A DNA stretch of 64,000 nucleotides from Micromonospora parathelypteridis (GTDB taxonomy: Bacteria; Actinomycetota; Actinomycetes; Mycobacteriales; Micromonosporaceae). Below, piece by piece: positions 40,881 through 49,436 of the stretch (the first letter of the stretch is position 1; each line of letters opens with the position of its first letter). The stretch covers positions 1,674,001 through 1,738,000 of the forward strand of contig NZ_JACHDP010000001.1 of assembly GCF_014201145.1 (NCBI RefSeq). The letters are read 5' to 3'. The position numbers and the translations under genes are program-made. Below the pieces are notes generated by a model. It did not search any database and was not told where the DNA came from. It saw only the letters and a list, made by a program, of their open reading frames with translations.

Positions 40881-41737
40881 CAGCTGCCGCCGCGCAGGAT
40901 CGAGTTGCCGGTCTGCGGGTCCACGGCCGCGACGACGTCCAGGTCGCTGAGGTCGAGCCGACCGGACTGTCCGTAGAACTCCACCGGGTTGCGCCACAGC
41001 ACCTTGTCGACGTCGTCGTCGCTGAACCCGGCCAGCAGCATCGCCTCGCCGGTGGCCCGGGTCAGCAGCGGGTCGGAGCGACCCCAGTCGGCGGCCGAGT
41101 TGACCAGCATCCGATCCGTGCCGTACTCCCGCAGCAGCTCCACCATCCGCGACGGCGTCATCTTGGTGTCCGGGTAGATGGAGAAACCCAGCCAGCAGCC
41201 GCTGTCCCGGACCAGCTTGACGGTCACCTCGTTGAGGTGATCGACCACCACGCGACAGGCGTCGATGCCGGATTCGGCGACCACGGCGAGGGTCCGCTCG
41301 CATCCGCGCGCCTTGTCCCGGTGCGGGGTGTGCACCAGCGCCGGCAGGTCGTACGCCACGGCCAGAGCCAGTTGCGCGGCGAACGCCTCGTCCTCCTCCG
41401 GCGTCATCGAGTCGTACCCGATCTCGCCGACCGCCACCACCGCGTCCTTGTCCAGGTAGCGGGGCAGCAGGTCGAGCACCGCCCGGCAGCGCGGGTCGTT
41501 GGCCTCCTTGGGGTTCAGCGCCACGGTCGCGTGGTGCCGCACCCCGAACTGCCCCGCCCGGAACGGCTCCCAACCGATCAGCGAGTCGAAGTAGTCGGCG
41601 AACGAGGCGGCGCTGGTGCGGGGCTGGCCCAGCCAGAACGCCGGCTCCACCACCGCGCGGACCCCGGCGGCCGCCATCCGTTCGTAGTCGTCGGTGGTGC
41701 GTGAGGTCATGTGGATGTGCGGGTCGAAGATACGCAT
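40880..41737 (-). CDS. TatD-family metal-dependent hydrolase (EboB-like)
   Basis: About 285 residues starting MRIFDPHIHMTSRTTDDYERM. The HxH metal motif is DPHIHM. Other ligands are in VAVGEIGYDSM, LVHTPHRDK, VVDHLNE and VNSAADWGRSDPL, in the order of the TatD/amidohydrolase fold. The gene begins directly after the EboA stop (TGAATG) and overlaps eboE by one base. TatD-like hydrolases are standard members of ebo clusters. Confidence 0.88.
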   Translation of the reverse strand: MRIFDPHIHMTSRTTDDYERMAAAGVRAVVEPAFWLGQPRTSAASFADYFDSLIGWEPFRAGQFGVRHHATVALNPKEANDPRCRAVLDLLPRYLDKDAVVAVGEIGYDSMTPEEDEAFAAQLALAVAYDLPALVHTPHRDKARGCERTLAVVAESGIDACRVVVDHLNEVTVKLVRDSGCWLGFSIYPDTKMTPSRMVELLREYGTDRMLVNSAADWGRSDPLLTRATGEAMLLAGFSDDDVDKVLWRNPVEFYGQSGRLDLSDLDVVAAVDPQTGNSILRGGS

Positions 41738-42346
41738 TCACGCCTCCCGGGGCAGTGCGGCGGTGAGCCGGTCGAGCAGGTCGGTGGCGTCGGCGGGCAA
41801 CTCCCGGCCGGCGGCGTGCCGTTCGGCGGCCAGCGCGCCCAGCATCGCCGCCAACTCACCGTCCGCCCGAGCGTCCAGGTCGGCCACCCCGTCGAGGGGG
41901 ACACCGCTGAACACGCACTTGAGCACCGCCTGCCGCCAGGCGGCCGGGGGGAGGTGCTGGGCGTACGGGCCGAGCGCCGCGGCGACCAGCCGGGTGTCGT
42001 TGGTCCGGATCGCGTCGTGCAGCAACGGCACACCGGCGGCGCCGATCGGCAGCAGCGGCAACGCCCGCAGCACCGCTCGGCGCTCGGCCGCGTCGCCGTG
42101 CTCGTAGAGGCGCTCGGCGTACGCCGCGTGGTCGCCGGGCAGGCTGGTGAGCAGCAGCACCCGGGCCGCGTCGTCGGCGGTCCAGCCGGGGGCGTCGGGC
42201 AGCGCGGCCCGACCGCAACGCCGGCCGGCGGCGGGGAAGAGTCGGGTGATCGCGGTGGGCTCGGCCGGGACCCGGCGCAGCGCCGCGTCCAGCCAATCGG
42301 GATCGGGTACGCCTCGCAGCGCGGCCCGTAGTGAATCCGGTGTCAT
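41738..42346 (-). CDS. eboA: EboA-domain protein
   Basis: About 202 residues from MTPDSLRAALRGVPDPDWLDAALRRVP, with GGAAGGAG-like GGAAGGAGA upstream of the ATG at 42346. The all-helical sequence with RVLLLTSLPGDHAAYAERLYEHGDAAERRAVLRALPLLP and DAIRTNDTRLVAAALGPYAQHLPPAAWRQAVLKCVF is typical of EboA, the first gene of ebo operons. HEAT-like helical repeats are suggested. No catalytic motif is present, so a scaffold role is likely. A 20-nt gap from the upstream epimerase gene is one of the few breaks in this overlapping operon. Confidence 0.85.
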   Translation of the reverse strand: MTPDSLRAALRGVPDPDWLDAALRRVPAEPTAITRLFPAAGRRCGRAALPDAPGWTADDAARVLLLTSLPGDHAAYAERLYEHGDAAERRAVLRALPLLPIGAAGVPLLHDAIRTNDTRLVAAALGPYAQHLPPAAWRQAVLKCVFSGVPLDGVADLDARADGELAAMLGALAAERHAAGRELPADATDLLDRLTAALPREA

Positions 42347-42366
42347 CCCGTCTCCTTCCCTTGCTG

Positions 42367-43293
42367 CTACGCAGGCACCCCAGGTATGTCTGCGGGCACC
42401 TCGTCCTCCGTGCGGCCGGCCAGTGCGGCGGCGCGGAGAAACTCGATCGACCGGGCGGCCACGGCGGGTGCGGCGTGCGAGTCGCGGGGCAGCTCCACCG
42501 CGACCAGCCCGCGATAGTCGGCTGCCGCCAGGGCCGCCAGCACCGGCGGGAAGTCGATCTCGCCGACACCGAACTCCAGGTGCTCGTGCACACCCCGGCG
42601 CATGTCGTCGATCTGCACGTTGACCAGGTGCTCGGCCACCTCGGCGACACACTGCGGCACCGGCCACGGCTCCAGGCAGCGGCAGTGGCCGATGTCGAGG
42701 GTGATGCCGAACCGGGCCGGGTCACCGAGCGCGGCGCGCAGCCGACGCCAGTCGGCGATGTCCTGCACCAGCATCCCCGGCTCCGGCTCGAAGCCGAGGG
42801 TGACGCCAGCGGCGTCGGCCGCGTCGACCACGCTGGCGCATCCGGCCACCAGCCGGTCCCAGGCGCACTGCGGCGACACCGCCTCTGGCCGGACACCGGC
42901 CCAGAACGAGACCGCCTCCGCGCCCAGGTCGGCGCCGATCCGGACGGCCCGGCGCAGGAACTCGATCCGCCGGGTCGGGTCGTCGTGCAGCAACGTCGGG
43001 GCGTGCTTGTGCCACGGGTCGAGCAGGTAACGCGCCCCGGTTTCGATCACCACCGCCAGACCCAGCTCGTTCAACCGACGACCGACGGTGGCGACCCGGC
43101 GCGTGAGCCCGGGCGCGAACGGGTCCAGATGGTCGTGGTCCAGGGTGAGCGCCACCCCGTCGTAGCCGAGATCGGCGAGGACGGCGAGCGCGTCGTCGAG
43201 ACGGTGGTTGGCGAAGCCGTTCGTGCCGTACCCGAGGCGCAACGTCGTGGCGTCGGAGGCCGGCGGAGCGGATCGGGGCTGGGGAACGGTCAT
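42367..43293 (-). CDS. Sugar phosphate isomerase/epimerase-like protein of the ebo operon
   Basis: About 308 residues from MTVPQPRSAPPASDATTLRLGYGTNGFANHRL. It is an AP_endonuc_2 barrel, with LADLGYDGVALTLDHDHLDPF, VIETGARYLLDPWHKHAPTL, VTLGFEPEPGMLVQDI, ITLDIGHCRCLEPWPV, VQIDDMRRGVHEHLEFGVGEIDF and VAVELPRDSH. The ligand set E/D/H matches metal-dependent epimerases. The ATG overlaps the UbiA stop by 4 nt. It may rearrange the cyclitol or sugar made by the first gene of the operon (inference). Confidence 0.88.
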   Translation of the reverse strand: MTVPQPRSAPPASDATTLRLGYGTNGFANHRLDDALAVLADLGYDGVALTLDHDHLDPFAPGLTRRVATVGRRLNELGLAVVIETGARYLLDPWHKHAPTLLHDDPTRRIEFLRRAVRIGADLGAEAVSFWAGVRPEAVSPQCAWDRLVAGCASVVDAADAAGVTLGFEPEPGMLVQDIADWRRLRAALGDPARFGITLDIGHCRCLEPWPVPQCVAEVAEHLVNVQIDDMRRGVHEHLEFGVGEIDFPPVLAALAAADYRGLVAVELPRDSHAAPAVAARSIEFLRAAALAGRTEDEVPADIPGVPA

Positions 43294-44144
43294 GTCGGGG
43301 AGACTTTCCGGGCCAACCGTCGACCCAACGGCGCTGCCGCCGCGACGGCCAACCCGAGCAGGCCGGCTCCGCCTCGCGCGGTGAGCGCCCCCTGCAGCGC
43401 GGGCAGCCCGGTGATCCCGGCACCGACGGCGGCACGAACCCGCCCGGCCGACGGGTCCCGGACGACCTCGGCCTGAGCCGCGCCGTAGCGGGCGGCATAC
43501 CACCCGGCCAGCACGGCGGGCAGCGCGGCAACCCGCCGGGGGGCGACGACGGCGGCGCTGGCGGCGACAACCGCGGTGCCGGCGAGGGTGCACATCGGCA
43601 GGGTGGTGTCCGCGCCGGTGACCTCCCGGCGGGACAGCGCGGTGACCGTATAGGTGTGCGCGGCGACTGTCGCCGCCGCCGGCAACGCCCTGCTCACCCG
43701 GCCACCCGACGCGCCGAGCAGCACATCCAGCCCCCGGCAGGCAGCCATCACGGCCGGACCGGCGGCGGTGTTCTTGGCCAGCAGGTCGTACCCCCAGATG
43801 GTGGCGGCCAACGGCACGGCGAGCGCGACGGCGCGGCGACCGCCCACGGCGGCGGCCAGGCCCACGCCAGCGGCCGTGAGGCCAGCCGCGAGACCGACCG
43901 CGGCGGCCGGGGTGACCCGCCCGCTGGGGATCGGCCGCTCGGGCCGCTCCACGGCGTCGAGGCGTCGGTCGGCCCAGTCGTTGGCGGCCATGCCGGCCCA
44001 GTAGAGCAGCACCGAGGCGCCGGCGAGGGCAGGGGTACGCGGGCTCAACGCGCCGGCCGCCGCCGCTCCGGCGACCACGTCACCGGGCACCGAGAGCGCG
44101 GCCGGCGCCCGGACCAGCTCGGCGAGGTCAGCCAGCGTGGTCAT
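43290..44144 (-). CDS. UbiA-family prenyltransferase (EboC-like)
   Basis: About 284 residues with eight to nine TM helices, starting MTTLADLAELVRAPAALSVPGDVVAG. The first Asp-rich motif is degenerate but in place: YWAGMAANDWADRRLDAVERPERPIPSGR (NDxxDxxxD-like). The second motif region lies later in the loop after LAKNTAAGPAVMAACRGLDVLLG. It transfers a prenyl group from a polyprenyl diphosphate, and the same operon encodes a polyprenyl diphosphate synthase. It overlaps the upstream inositol-phosphate-synthase-like gene by about 17 nt. Confidence 0.87.
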   Translation of the reverse strand: MTTLADLAELVRAPAALSVPGDVVAGAAAAGALSPRTPALAGASVLLYWAGMAANDWADRRLDAVERPERPIPSGRVTPAAAVGLAAGLTAAGVGLAAAVGGRRAVALAVPLAATIWGYDLLAKNTAAGPAVMAACRGLDVLLGASGGRVSRALPAAATVAAHTYTVTALSRREVTGADTTLPMCTLAGTAVVAASAAVVAPRRVAALPAVLAGWYAARYGAAQAEVVRDPSAGRVRAAVGAGITGLPALQGALTARGGAGLLGLAVAAAAPLGRRLARKVSPT

Positions 44145-45294
44145 GGGCACTGTCCCCGCCGGCGTGCAGAAGCCGCGCGAAGTCGGTCAGCCGGGCCCAC
44201 TGCTCGCCCAGCGAGTGGCTGGGCGCGCCGAGCGGGTCCTTGAAGAAGAAGCCCAGCTCGGTCAGCGGCCCCACCTGCCCGGCGGCGTGCGCGGCGGCGG
44301 TGAGCCGGGCGAGGTCGAGCACCAGCGGCGCGGCCAGCGCGGAGTCGCACCCGTGCCAGGTGAACTCCATCCGCATACCGGTGCCGAGGAAACCGGCGAA
44401 GGTGATCAGATCCCAGGCGGTCTTGAAGTCGCCCAGCTCCTCGACGTACTCGATGCGCGTGCCGCCCTGCGGGACGTAGCCCAGCGTCTCGCCGAGCACC
44501 CGCTGCTTGCTCTGCACCTTCGCCGCGTTCGCGGCCGGGTCGGCGAGGGTGGCGCCGTCGCCACCGCCGAGCAGGTTGACCCCGGACCAGGAGCGCACGT
44601 CCAGGTTGCGCATCGCGAACATCGGCGCGAGCACCGACTTGACCAGGGTTTCCCCGGTCTTGCCGTCGTGCCCGGCGTACGGCAGTCGGGCCTCCTCGGC
44701 CAGCGCGGTCAACGCCGGCAGTCGCAGCCCGGTGGACGGGGTGAAGTCGACGTACGGGCAGCCGGCCAGCACCGCCGCGTACCCGTAGAGGGAGCTGACC
44801 GGCAGCACCTCGTCCGGTCCGGCGAGAGCGGCGCGCAGCGCGGCCGGGTCGGCGTGCCCGGGGTGCGGTCGGGGGGCCGGCTCGGTGGCGGAGACGTTGA
44901 CCACCACCACCCGGTCCAGCTCGTGCCGCTCGCGGAAGCTGGTCAGGTCGCGCACCACGGCGGCGGCACGATCCGCCTGGGTGGCGCCCACCGGTGCGGG
45001 TCGCAGCTCCTGCTCGACCGCGTTCAGCTCGTCGGGGATCGCGGCGACCAGCCGCCAGGGAATGACGCCGCTGTCGGCCAGTGCCTCCGCGCGCTTGCAG
45101 AGCGGGGTGGTGGCCAGGTCGTGCCCACCGAAGACGAGGTCGGCGAAGGCTGGCAGGGCGGGGCCGCGCAGCTCGGGCAGCTCGGTGACGCAACCGGTTG
45201 GCCCGGCCAGGCCGGCTCGCAGCGCGAGCCCTCCGACGATGCTGGTGGTCGCGACGGAACCGCGCGCTCCTACCAGCCAGACACCTGTTCGCAT
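44128..45294 (-). CDS. Inositol-3-phosphate-synthase-like NAD-dependent enzyme, first gene of the ebo-like operon
   Basis: About 388 residues from an ATG with GGAAGGAG upstream. The family signatures are GVWLVGARGSVATTSIVGG (NAD fold), VVNVSATEP, DFTPSTGL, YAGHDGKTGETLVKSVLAPMFAMR, SWSGVNLLGGGDG and GFLGTGMRMEFTWHGCDSALAAPLVLDLARL. It matches the non-canonical branch of myo-inositol-1-phosphate synthases. It is expected to cyclise a hexose phosphate to an inositol phosphate. Typical ebo clusters carry a different sugar phosphate cyclase (EboD, dehydroquinate-synthase-like), so this may be a functional replacement. Confidence 0.85.
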   Translation of the reverse strand: MRTGVWLVGARGSVATTSIVGGLALRAGLAGPTGCVTELPELRGPALPAFADLVFGGHDLATTPLCKRAEALADSGVIPWRLVAAIPDELNAVEQELRPAPVGATQADRAAAVVRDLTSFRERHELDRVVVVNVSATEPAPRPHPGHADPAALRAALAGPDEVLPVSSLYGYAAVLAGCPYVDFTPSTGLRLPALTALAEEARLPYAGHDGKTGETLVKSVLAPMFAMRNLDVRSWSGVNLLGGGDGATLADPAANAAKVQSKQRVLGETLGYVPQGGTRIEYVEELGDFKTAWDLITFAGFLGTGMRMEFTWHGCDSALAAPLVLDLARLTAAAHAAGQVGPLTELGFFFKDPLGAPSHSLGEQWARLTDFARLLHAGGDSAHDHAG

Positions 45295-45331
45295 GGTGCT
45301 CCTTCCCATCCAGGAGGAACCGTCGGTACCG

Positions 45332-45355
45332 CTAAATATAGGAATATCAGAATAT
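45332..45355. promoter_or_regulatory. Three 8-bp direct repeats in the promoter of the ebo-like operon
   Basis: CTAAATAT, AGGAATAT and CAGAATAT follow one another without gaps, 38 nt upstream of the first start codon, in an AT-rich island that stands out from the flanks. On the coding strand this reads as three ATATTC/T units with an 8-bp period. It may be an activator site; TATATT within it could act as a -10. Confidence 0.6.
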
Positions 45356-45423
45356 GTTTCGGAAAGATACAGCCTGGGTGGATGGGCCCCGCCCGCCCGC
45401 CCCGCACCGGGAGAGCACCGGTT

Positions 45424-45454
45424 CCGGCGTCGGCGTCGGCGGCGCCGACGCCGG
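45424..45454. terminator. GC-rich hairpin in the 45.3-45.9 kb spacer
   Basis: A perfect 12-bp inverted repeat (CCGGCGTCGGCG / CGCCGACGCCGG) with a 7-nt loop. It lies upstream of the ebo-like operon and downstream (minus strand) of the Gfo/Idh gene, so it probably ends the ABC operon transcript before the next promoter. Confidence 0.6.
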
Positions 45455-45916
45455 ACCGGTTCCCGGTACGGGTGCGAGCAGACGGGGCTGGTAGACAGGG
45501 TCGGGTCGGCGTCTCGACCCTGCCTCCCCCGCATCCGACCGGTCAGGGCGTTGGCGTGCCCCGGCCGGGCGTCTCAGGCCGCCGTGCCCGCCACATCACC
45601 GACCGGAGCACGACCCGCCGTTAATCGACGAGTGGATGCGGGACGGGTGGGGGCAACAGCGGGCGGTGCCATCAGGTCCTCCGGATCTTCACCGGTGGTG
45701 GCGGTCCTCCGGTGCGGCCGGGGAATCCCGGTCCGGTCGCACCGGACGACCGTCCTTCTCGTGCGCCACCGGGCCGTACGGCCCGGCTGCACACTCTCCG
45801 ATGCCGACCTCGTCCCAGCCACGGGGCGCAATCCGCGGCCGGTCCCTCGCCGGTCGGCTTCGGAAAGCCGGTCGGGCGACAGCGGTACGAACACCGCCGT
45901 CGCGGATGGTCAATGG
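45455..45916. other. Intergenic region, no gene recognised
   Basis: About 460 bases. Open frames on both strands are Arg/Pro/Gly-rich shadows without codon bias or a binding site. It separates the ABC operon from the ebo-like operon. Confidence 0.45.
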
Positions 45917-47137
45917 TCAGACAGCCGCCGCGGTCAGCGCCGGCGCCACCTCGGCCCAGGACGAGCCGAGCTCCGCCGAGCGGGCCACCGCGTCCAGCAC
46001 CAACTGGACCTGCAACGCGTCGGCGAAGGAGGGAGTCGGGTCGACACCGGTGGCGACCGCCTCGATGAAGTCGCGCATCTCGTGCGTGAACGAGTGCTCG
46101 TAGCCGATGATGTGGCCCGGCGGCCACCACGCCGACATGTACGGGTGCTCGCCCTCGGTCACCAGGATGCGGTTGAAGCCCTGCTCCACAGCGGGACGGG
46201 TGGCGTCGTAGAACTCCAGCTCGTTGAGGCGCTCCAGGTCGAAGACCACGGTGCCCAACGAGCCGTTGATCTCGACACGCAGGGCGTTCTTGCGGCCGGT
46301 GGCGAACCTGCTCGCCTCGTACGTGGCCAGAGCGCCACCGTCGAGCCGGGCCACGAAGACCGCGGCGTCGTCGACGGTGACCGGCCCGGTGCCGTTGCCG
46401 TCGGCGGAGCTGCCGCCGTCCACCGTGGCCGCCAACCCGCTCGACCCGGCCGGCAACGGCCGCTCCTTGACGAAGGTCTCGGTGACCGCGCTGACCCCAC
46501 TGATCCGTTGACCGGTGACGAACTGGGTCAGATCGATGATGTGGGCACCGATGTCACCGAGCGCGCCGGAGCCCGCCCTGTCCTTCTGCAAACGCCAGAC
46601 CAGCGGGAACTGCGGGTCCACGATCCAGTCCTGCAGGTACACCGCGCGAACGTGTCGAATCACCCCGAGCCGTCCGTCGGCGACCATCTGGCGCATCATC
46701 GTCACTGCGGGGACCCGGCGGTAGTTGAACCCGCACATCGACCGCACTCCGGTGGTCCGGGCGGCGTCCGCCGCGGCGGTCATCGCCCGGGCCTCCGCCA
46801 CCGTGTTGGCCAACGGCTTCTCGCACAGGACGTGCTTGCCGGCGGCCAACGCGGCGAGGGCGATCTCGGCGTGGCTGTCGCCCGGGGTGCAGATGTCGAC
46901 CACGTCGATGTCGTCCCGGTTGATCAGGTCACGCCAGTCCGTGGTGTACGCGTCCCAGCCGAGCCGGTCGGCGGCGTCGGCCACCTTCGCTGTGTCTCGG
47001 CCGCAGATCAACGCCATCCGGGCCCGCGCCGGCAGGTCGTACACGCGGTTCACGGTGCGCCACGCCTGTGAGTGCGCGGCGCCCATGAACGCGTAGCCGA
47101 CCATGCCGACCCGCAGTTCTTTGTCTGTCGTGGACAA
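45917..47137 (-). CDS. Gfo/Idh/MocA-family oxidoreductase
   Basis: About 406 residues. The N-terminal NAD(P) fold is LRVGMVGYAFMGAAHSQAW, with DVVDICTPGDSHAEIALAALAAGKHVLCEKPLANT containing the EKP catalytic motif. The second half contains SGALGDIGAHIIDLTQFVTGQ with the conserved Asp/His pair. It oxidises or reduces a sugar or cyclitol. It is the last gene of the ROK-ABC operon, 20 nt after the binding-protein gene, so it probably acts on the imported substrate. Confidence 0.93.
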   Translation of the reverse strand: MSTTDKELRVGMVGYAFMGAAHSQAWRTVNRVYDLPARARMALICGRDTAKVADAADRLGWDAYTTDWRDLINRDDIDVVDICTPGDSHAEIALAALAAGKHVLCEKPLANTVAEARAMTAAADAARTTGVRSMCGFNYRRVPAVTMMRQMVADGRLGVIRHVRAVYLQDWIVDPQFPLVWRLQKDRAGSGALGDIGAHIIDLTQFVTGQRISGVSAVTETFVKERPLPAGSSGLAATVDGGSSADGNGTGPVTVDDAAVFVARLDGGALATYEASRFATGRKNALRVEINGSLGTVVFDLERLNELEFYDATRPAVEQGFNRILVTEGEHPYMSAWWPPGHIIGYEHSFTHEMRDFIEAVATGVDPTPSFADALQVQLVLDAVARSAELGSSWAEVAPALTAAAV

Positions 47138-47157
47138 GGTGGGTCTCCCCCCGTGTG

Positions 47158-48210
47158 TCAGAACCCGAGCTTGTCGTAGCTGCTCGCGTTCTCCTTGGTG
47201 ATCGTCTCGGAGGCGAGGGTCAACTCCTTGGGAACCTGCAGCTCCGTCAGGTCGCCCAGGCCCCGGCCCTGCGCGATGAGCCGCGCGAGGGAGATTGCCG
47301 ACGAGGCCATCGACGGGTTGTAGGTGACCGTCGCCTTGAGCACGCTGTTGTCGGCCTTGATCGCGTCGATCGCGAGCTTCGAACCCGCGCCGCCGACCAT
47401 GAAGAACTCCGACCGGTTGGCCTGCTTGATGGCGGCGAGCACACCGATGCCCTGGTCGTCGTCGTGGTTCCAGATCGCGTCGATCTTCGGCAGCGCCTGG
47501 AGCAGCTGGGACGCCTCGCGCTGACCGCTGTCCGAGGTGAACTCGGCCGAGCGACGGTTGTTCACCTGGAACCCGTAGGTCGCCAGGGCGGCCTTGAAGC
47601 CGTTGCTGCGCTCGACGGTCAGCGGGATCTCCAGACCGGCGATCTCGCCGATGATCGGGTTGCTGACGCCCTTGTCCTTGAGCTGCTTGCCGATGAAGTG
47701 CCCGGCCGAGACGCCCATGCCGTAGTTGTCGCCCTTGATGACCAGCCGCGAGGCCAGCGCGTCGGGGAAGGCCCGGTCGAGGTTCACGATCGGGATGCCC
47801 GCCTGCATCGCCTGGAGGGCAACGGCGTTGACCTCCTTGCCGTCGTGTGGCAGCACGACGATGATGTCCGGCTTCTGGGCGATCAGCGTGCCGAGCGTGG
47901 AGCGCTGGGCCTCGGAGTTCGACCCACCGTCGACCTCCTTGAACTCCACGTCCGAGTAGGCCGCGGCCTGAGCCTTGGCGTTGGCGTGGATCGCGCCCAT
48001 CCAGCCGTGGTCGGCGGCCGGGGCGGAGAAGCCGATGACGACCTTCTTGCCCGGGGCGTTGTTGCCGGCACCGTCACCGGCGGCCTTGGTCTGGGTGCTG
48101 GCCGCCGGGGTGTCGTTGCTGGTGCAGGCGGTGAGCAGGGTGGCGGCGCCGACTGCGGCTCCACCGAAGAGCAACCGGCGGCGCGACACGTCGCGACTGT
48201 GCTGGGTCAT
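47158..48210 (-). CDS. Sugar ABC transporter substrate-binding lipoprotein
   Basis: About 350 residues, with AGGAGGTCG upstream of the ATG. The N-terminus has twin Arg and a lipobox (SRRRLLFGGAAVGAATLLTACTS), so export followed by lipidation at the Cys is expected. The mature part is a periplasmic binding protein of the ribose/galactose type (Peripla_BP_4): VVIGFSAPAADHGWMGAIHANAKAQA, IAQKPDIIVVLPHDGKEVN, GIPIVNLDRAF, AIWNHDDDQGIGVLAAIKQ. It feeds the permease and ATPase encoded upstream. Confidence 0.93.
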   Translation of the reverse strand: MTQHSRDVSRRRLLFGGAAVGAATLLTACTSNDTPAASTQTKAAGDGAGNNAPGKKVVIGFSAPAADHGWMGAIHANAKAQAAAYSDVEFKEVDGGSNSEAQRSTLGTLIAQKPDIIVVLPHDGKEVNAVALQAMQAGIPIVNLDRAFPDALASRLVIKGDNYGMGVSAGHFIGKQLKDKGVSNPIIGEIAGLEIPLTVERSNGFKAALATYGFQVNNRRSAEFTSDSGQREASQLLQALPKIDAIWNHDDDQGIGVLAAIKQANRSEFFMVGGAGSKLAIDAIKADNSVLKATVTYNPSMASSAISLARLIAQGRGLGDLTELQVPKELTLASETITKENASSYDKLGF

Positions 48211-48308
48211 GAACGACCTCCTGGGAGCGGGATTTGTGTTGGTGAGGGTGTGCGAGGCCCGGCCACTGTCGAATTTCTCGACGTCGCCTGGGACAACGGT
48301 GCGGTGCG

Positions 48309-49436
48309 TCAGGTTGCGGTGGTGACCCTGTTCCGCGCGAGGAGCCGAGTGAAGGACTTGTACTGGAACTGCTGGACCAGGACGGCGGCGACGATGATGC
48401 CGCCCTTGACCATGTTCTGCGCCTCGATGGAGAGGCCGTTGATGGCGAAGAGGTTCGTGATCGTGGCGAAGATGATGACGCCGAGCAGTGAGCCGACGAT
48501 CGTGCCCCGGCCGCCGCTGAGCAGCGTCCCGCCGATGATCGCGGCGGCGATCGCATCCAACTCGTAGAGGTTGGCCATCGCCGCCTGCGCCGAGGTGGCC
48601 TGCGAGGTGAGCATGATGGCCGCGATGCCGCAGCACAGACCGGACAGCGCGTAGAGGAACATGGTGTGCCGGCGGACGTTGATGCCGGCCAGCCGTGCCG
48701 CCTCCGGGTTACCGCCGACGGCGATGGTTCGCCGGCCGAAGGTCGTGCGGTTGAGCAGGATCCAGCCGGCCACCACCACCGCGCCCAGGATGTAGACGAG
48801 GATCGGAATCCCGAGAACCTTGCGCGCCGCGATGTCGTTGATGAAGGTGCTGCTCGACACCTGGGTCTGCTTGTTGGAGATCGACGCCGCGAGCCCGCGA
48901 GCCGCCACCAGCATCGCGAGCGTCGCGATGAAGGGGACGAGCCGCCCGTACGAGATGAGTACGCCGTTGACCAGGCCGACGCAGATGCCGACCACGATGG
49001 CGGTGAAGATCATGCCGCCGGCGCCGAATTCCTGGGTGGCGACCGTGGTGCACCAGACCCCGGCCAGCGCGACGATCGCCCCGACCGACAGGTCGATCCC
49101 GCCGCCGATGATCACGAAGGTCATCCCGACCGTGACCACACCGACGACCGAGGCGAGCTGCAGGATGGCGAGAACGTTGTTCCAGACCCAGTTCGGGTCC
49201 CCGTAGAGCTCCGGTTTGGTGACCGCGCCGACCACGATGAGCGCGGCCAGCACCCCGATCAGACCGAGGTTGCGCTTGGCACCGTCGCCGCCGTCACCCC
49301 GCCACCACGAAAGTCGGCCCGTGGATCCTGCCTTGTCGCTGGCCACCGCCGTCTCCGCCGGGTCCACCGGCGGCGACTGCGCCGGAAGCTGCGCGCGCTC
49401 CGGTGTCGCGGTGGGAGTGGGAGTCGCGTCGCTCAT
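48309..49436 (-). CDS. Ribose-type ABC transporter permease
   Basis: About 375 residues with a long hydrophilic N-terminus (about 55 residues, Pro/Ala-rich) and eight to ten TM helices of the RbsC/BPD_transp_2 type. Hallmarks are VGVVTVGMTFVIIGGGIDLSVGAIVALAGV, the YGRLVPFIATLAMLVAARGLA segment, FGRRTIAVGGNPEAARLAGINV (the coupling loop) and IIGGTLLSGGRGTIVGSLLGV. Its ATG overlaps the ATPase stop by 4 nt. About 98 nt separate it from the binding-protein gene. Confidence 0.93.
   Translation of the reverse strand: MSDATPTPTATPERAQLPAQSPPVDPAETAVASDKAGSTGRLSWWRGDGGDGAKRNLGLIGVLAALIVVGAVTKPELYGDPNWVWNNVLAILQLASVVGVVTVGMTFVIIGGGIDLSVGAIVALAGVWCTTVATQEFGAGGMIFTAIVVGICVGLVNGVLISYGRLVPFIATLAMLVAARGLAASISNKQTQVSSSTFINDIAARKVLGIPILVYILGAVVVAGWILLNRTTFGRRTIAVGGNPEAARLAGINVRRHTMFLYALSGLCCGIAAIMLTSQATSAQAAMANLYELDAIAAAIIGGTLLSGGRGTIVGSLLGVIIFATITNLFAINGLSIEAQNMVKGGIIVAAVLVQQFQYKSFTRLLARNRVTTAT

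Noticed and set aside
37205..45294. Reading the UbiA plus polyprenyl synthase region as a terpene or menaquinone cluster
   Set aside because: No terpene cyclase and no menaquinone genes are present, while EboA, TatD-like and EboE signatures clearly define an ebo-type operon.
45574..45894. 106-codon minus-strand frame in the 45.3-45.9 kb spacer
   Set aside because: No binding site, no codon bias, and an Arg/Pro/Thr-rich translation without recognisable domains.
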